Assembly (NCBI GenBank): GCA_964057225.1
Contig: OZ059900.1
Span: 3,296,501-3,360,500 of the forward strand
Reading direction: 5' to 3'
Source: Auanema rhodensis
Lineage: Eukaryota > Nematoda > Chromadorea > Rhabditida > Rhabditidae
Length of the DNA: 64,000 nt
Part shown: in pieces, positions 61,929 to 64,000 of the stretch
How the letters are laid out: each line of letters opens with the position of its first letter
Position numbering within the stretch: position 1 is the first letter of the stretch
The notes under the pieces: generated by a model
The model's database searches: none
Told to the model about the DNA's origin: nothing
The model's input: the letters and a program-made list of their open reading frames with translations, nothing else
Translations under genes and position numbers: made by a program

Positions 61929-64000
61929 CAATTAAACGCTAGTGATGTTTAAATACTGAATTTCGCTCAAATAGCATTACTACACTAAGTATGGTCGTTT
62001 TTATGCCTTAACACCATATACTCACCGATTTTTGGTACAAAATCTGTAATACTCGTAAATTTTGATCATATTCGTTAAGATTTGAGAATCAAACATACAA
62101 TACACAAAATCAGTCTATTTTTATGAGCTTGCACTGATATATATTCATTTTGATCAAAAAAGGTCGAAAAAAGAAAGAATTTTTGAAATTTCCGAGTTTT
62201 GAGTCTAATTTGGCTAAATCGCTCATATATATGATCAGAAGCATAGTTTTATTGTCTATAACAACAAAAGTCATCAATTAAACGCTAGTGATGTTTTAAT
62301 ACTGATTTTCGCTCAAATAGCATTACTACACTAAGTATGGTCGTTTTTATGCCTTTAACACCATATACTCACCGATTTTTGGTACAAAATCTGTAATACT
62401 CGTAAATTTTGATCATATTCGTTAAGATTTGAAAATCAAACACACAATAAACAAAATCAGTTTATTTTTATGAGTTTGCACTGATATATATTCATTTTGA
62501 TCAAAAAAGGTCGAAAATAGAAAGAATTTTTGAATTTTCCGAGTTTTGAGTCCAATTTGGCTAAATCGCTCATATATATGATCAAAAGCATAGTTTTATT
62601 GTCTATAACAACAAAAGTCATTAATTAAACACTAATGATGTTTAAATCACTAAATTTCGCTCAAATAGCACTACTACACTAAGTATGGTCGTTTTTATGC
62701 CTTTAACACCATATACTCACCGATTTTTGGTACAAAATCTGTAATACTCGTAAATTTTGATCATATTCGTTAAGATTTGAGAATCAAACACACAATACAC
62801 AAAATCAGTCTATTTTTATGAGCTTGCACTGATATATATTCATTTTGATCAAAAAAGGTCGAAAAAAGAAAGAATTTTTGAAATTTCCGAGTTTTGAGTC
62901 CAATTTGGCTAAATCGCTCATATATATGATCAAAAGCATAGTTTTATTGTCTATAACAACAAAAGTCATCAATTAAACGCTAGTGATGTTTAAATACTGA
63001 TTTTCGCTCAAATAGCATTACTACACTAAGTATGGTCGTTTTTATGCCTTTAACACCATATACTCACCGATTTTTGGTACAAAATCTGTAATACTTGTAA
63101 ATTTTGATCATATTTGTTAAGATTTGAGAATCAAACACACAATAAACAAAATCAGTCTATTTTTATGAGCTTGCACTGATATATATTCATTTTGATCAAA
63201 AAAGGTCGAAAATAGAAAGAATTTTTGAAATTTCCGAGTTTTGAGTCCAATTTGGCTAAATTGCTCATATATATGATCAAAAGCATAGTTTTATTGTCTA
63301 TAACAACAAAAGTCATCAATTAAACGCTAGTGATGTTTAAATACTGAATTTCGCTCAAATAGCATAACTACACTAAGTATGGTCGTTTTTATGCCTTTAA
63401 CACCATATACTCACCGATTTTTGGTACAAAATCTGTAATACTCGTAAATTTTGCTCATATTCGTTAAGATTTGAGAATCAAACATACAATACACGAAATC
63501 AGTCTATTTTTATGAGCTTGCACTGATATATATTCATTTTGATCAAAAAAGGTCGAAAATAGAAAGAATTTTTGAAATTTCCGAGTTTTGAGTCTAATTT
63601 GGCTAAATCGCTCATATATATGATCAAAAGCATAGTTTTATTGTCTATGACAACAAAAGTCATCAATTAAACGCTAGTGATGTTTAAATACTGAATTTCG
63701 ATCAAATAGCATTACTACACTAAGTATGGTCGTTTTTATGCCTTTAACACCATATACTCACCGATTTTTGGTACAAAATCTGTAATACTCGTAAATTTTG
63801 ATCATATTCGTTAAGATTTGAGAATCAAACACACAATACACAAAATCAGTCTATTTTTATGAGTTTGCACTGATATATATTCATTTTGATCAAAAAAGGT
63901 CGAAAATAGAAAGAATTTTTGAAATTTCCGAGTTTTGAGTCCAATTTGGCTAAATCGCTCATATATATGATCAAAAGCATAGTTTTATTGTCTATAACAA
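61929..64000 (-). repeat. Distal inverted monomers to the window end
   Basis: Monomers start (mc1) at 62274, 62621, 62969, 63316 and 63663, plus a last partial of 337 bp. The order in the first part (A-like with CTTTCTTTTTTCG, S-like, N-like with CTTTCTTTTTTCG) resembles 53053-53943, so a longer repeat of about 9 kb may exist. The monomer starting at 62274 is 346 bp, with one T missing (GCCTTAACACC near 62007). The array continues past the window. Confidence 0.82.

Larger units (their letters stand above)
53053..64000 (-). repeat. Satellite array, inverted domain (30 full copies plus two partial)
   Basis: From 53053 onward the same monomer is read as its reverse complement. Monomer starts (mc1, on the - strand) lie at 53248, 53595, 53943, 54290, 54637, 54984 and on to 63663, spaced 346-348 bp. 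The first copy is cut at the flip and keeps only mc1-196. The last runs off the window end. About twelve of these monomers carry CTTTCTTTTTTCG (seen on the + strand as CGAAAAAAGAAAG) instead of CTTTCTATTTTCG, a variant I did not see in the forward domain. H-type, R-type and Q-type markers (GCATGCTC, TTGTAATAAAAATC, GAATCTATATC) are absent here, so this domain is a separate subfamily lineage. Confidence 0.97.

Noticed and set aside
1-64000. CENP-B box or telomere repeat
   Set aside because: I found no match to the CENP-B box core pattern (TTCG, four bases, A, two bases, CGGG) in the monomer and no telomere-type short tandem repeat.
53053-64000. Mirror-image duplication of the adjacent forward array
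   Set aside because: Reading outward from the flip, the monomer types do not match in order: A-like, S-like, N-like on the right against F, F, R-like, N, H on the left. A private variant marks the inverted side.
1-64000. Promoters, terminators, tRNA or rRNA genes
   Set aside because: Nothing resembling tRNA arms, rRNA segments or ordered promoter elements stands out. AT-rich TATATA words occur in every monomer and have no positional meaning without a transcript.

Overview
The whole 64 kb window is one uninterrupted tandem array of an AT-rich (by eye about 70% A+T) satellite DNA with a monomer of 346-348 bp. I found no convincing gene, RNA gene, transposable element, CRISPR array or unique sequence. 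An array this long and clean is typical of eukaryotic constitutive heterochromatin, such as a centromere, pericentromere or heterochromatic knob. I do not recognise the satellite family and cannot name the host. The unit is about two nucleosome lengths, as in many plant and animal satellites. Monomer coordinates (mc) below count from the A of the near-universal ATGACTTTTG as mc1.

Layout. Positions 1-53052 hold a 13-bp tail, 152 complete monomers and one truncated monomer, all on the + strand. At 53052/53053 the array flips. Positions 53053-64000 hold a truncated monomer, 30 complete monomers and a last partial one on the - strand. The flip joins mc245 on the + side to mc196 on the - side with 2 bp of shared sequence (AA). 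This leaves a giant inverted repeat around an asymmetric spacer of about 45 bp.

Diagnostic variants sort the monomers into recurring types, labelled here P, N, A, S, Q, R, F, H, X and D. Types recur in fixed order as higher-order repeats (HORs). These are a 7-mer twice (14-4877), an 8-mer three times with one extra monomer in the middle copy (4878-13549), a mixed zone (13550-17368), large duplicated blocks at offsets of 4170, 2086 and 7646/7299 bp (17369-33701), 6-mers and 10-mers (33702-44817), a nearly perfect 8-mer pair (44818-50375) and an irregular tail to the flip. The inverted part has its own HORs (a dimer and a 5-mer) and a private variant (CTTTCTTTTTTCG) that I did not see on the + side. 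It lacks the H, R and Q types that dominate about 14-53 kb and looks more like the first 13.5 kb.

Reading: an older layer (1-13.5 kb and the inverted part) seems to flank a younger core (about 14-53 kb) that keeps being rebuilt by unequal exchange or conversion. Several chimeric monomers record individual exchanges, and one can be placed within about 62 bp. Short palindromes and a block near mc246-296 with very little variation are the only candidate functional elements. The open reading frames of about 54-68 codons are by-products of the repeat.
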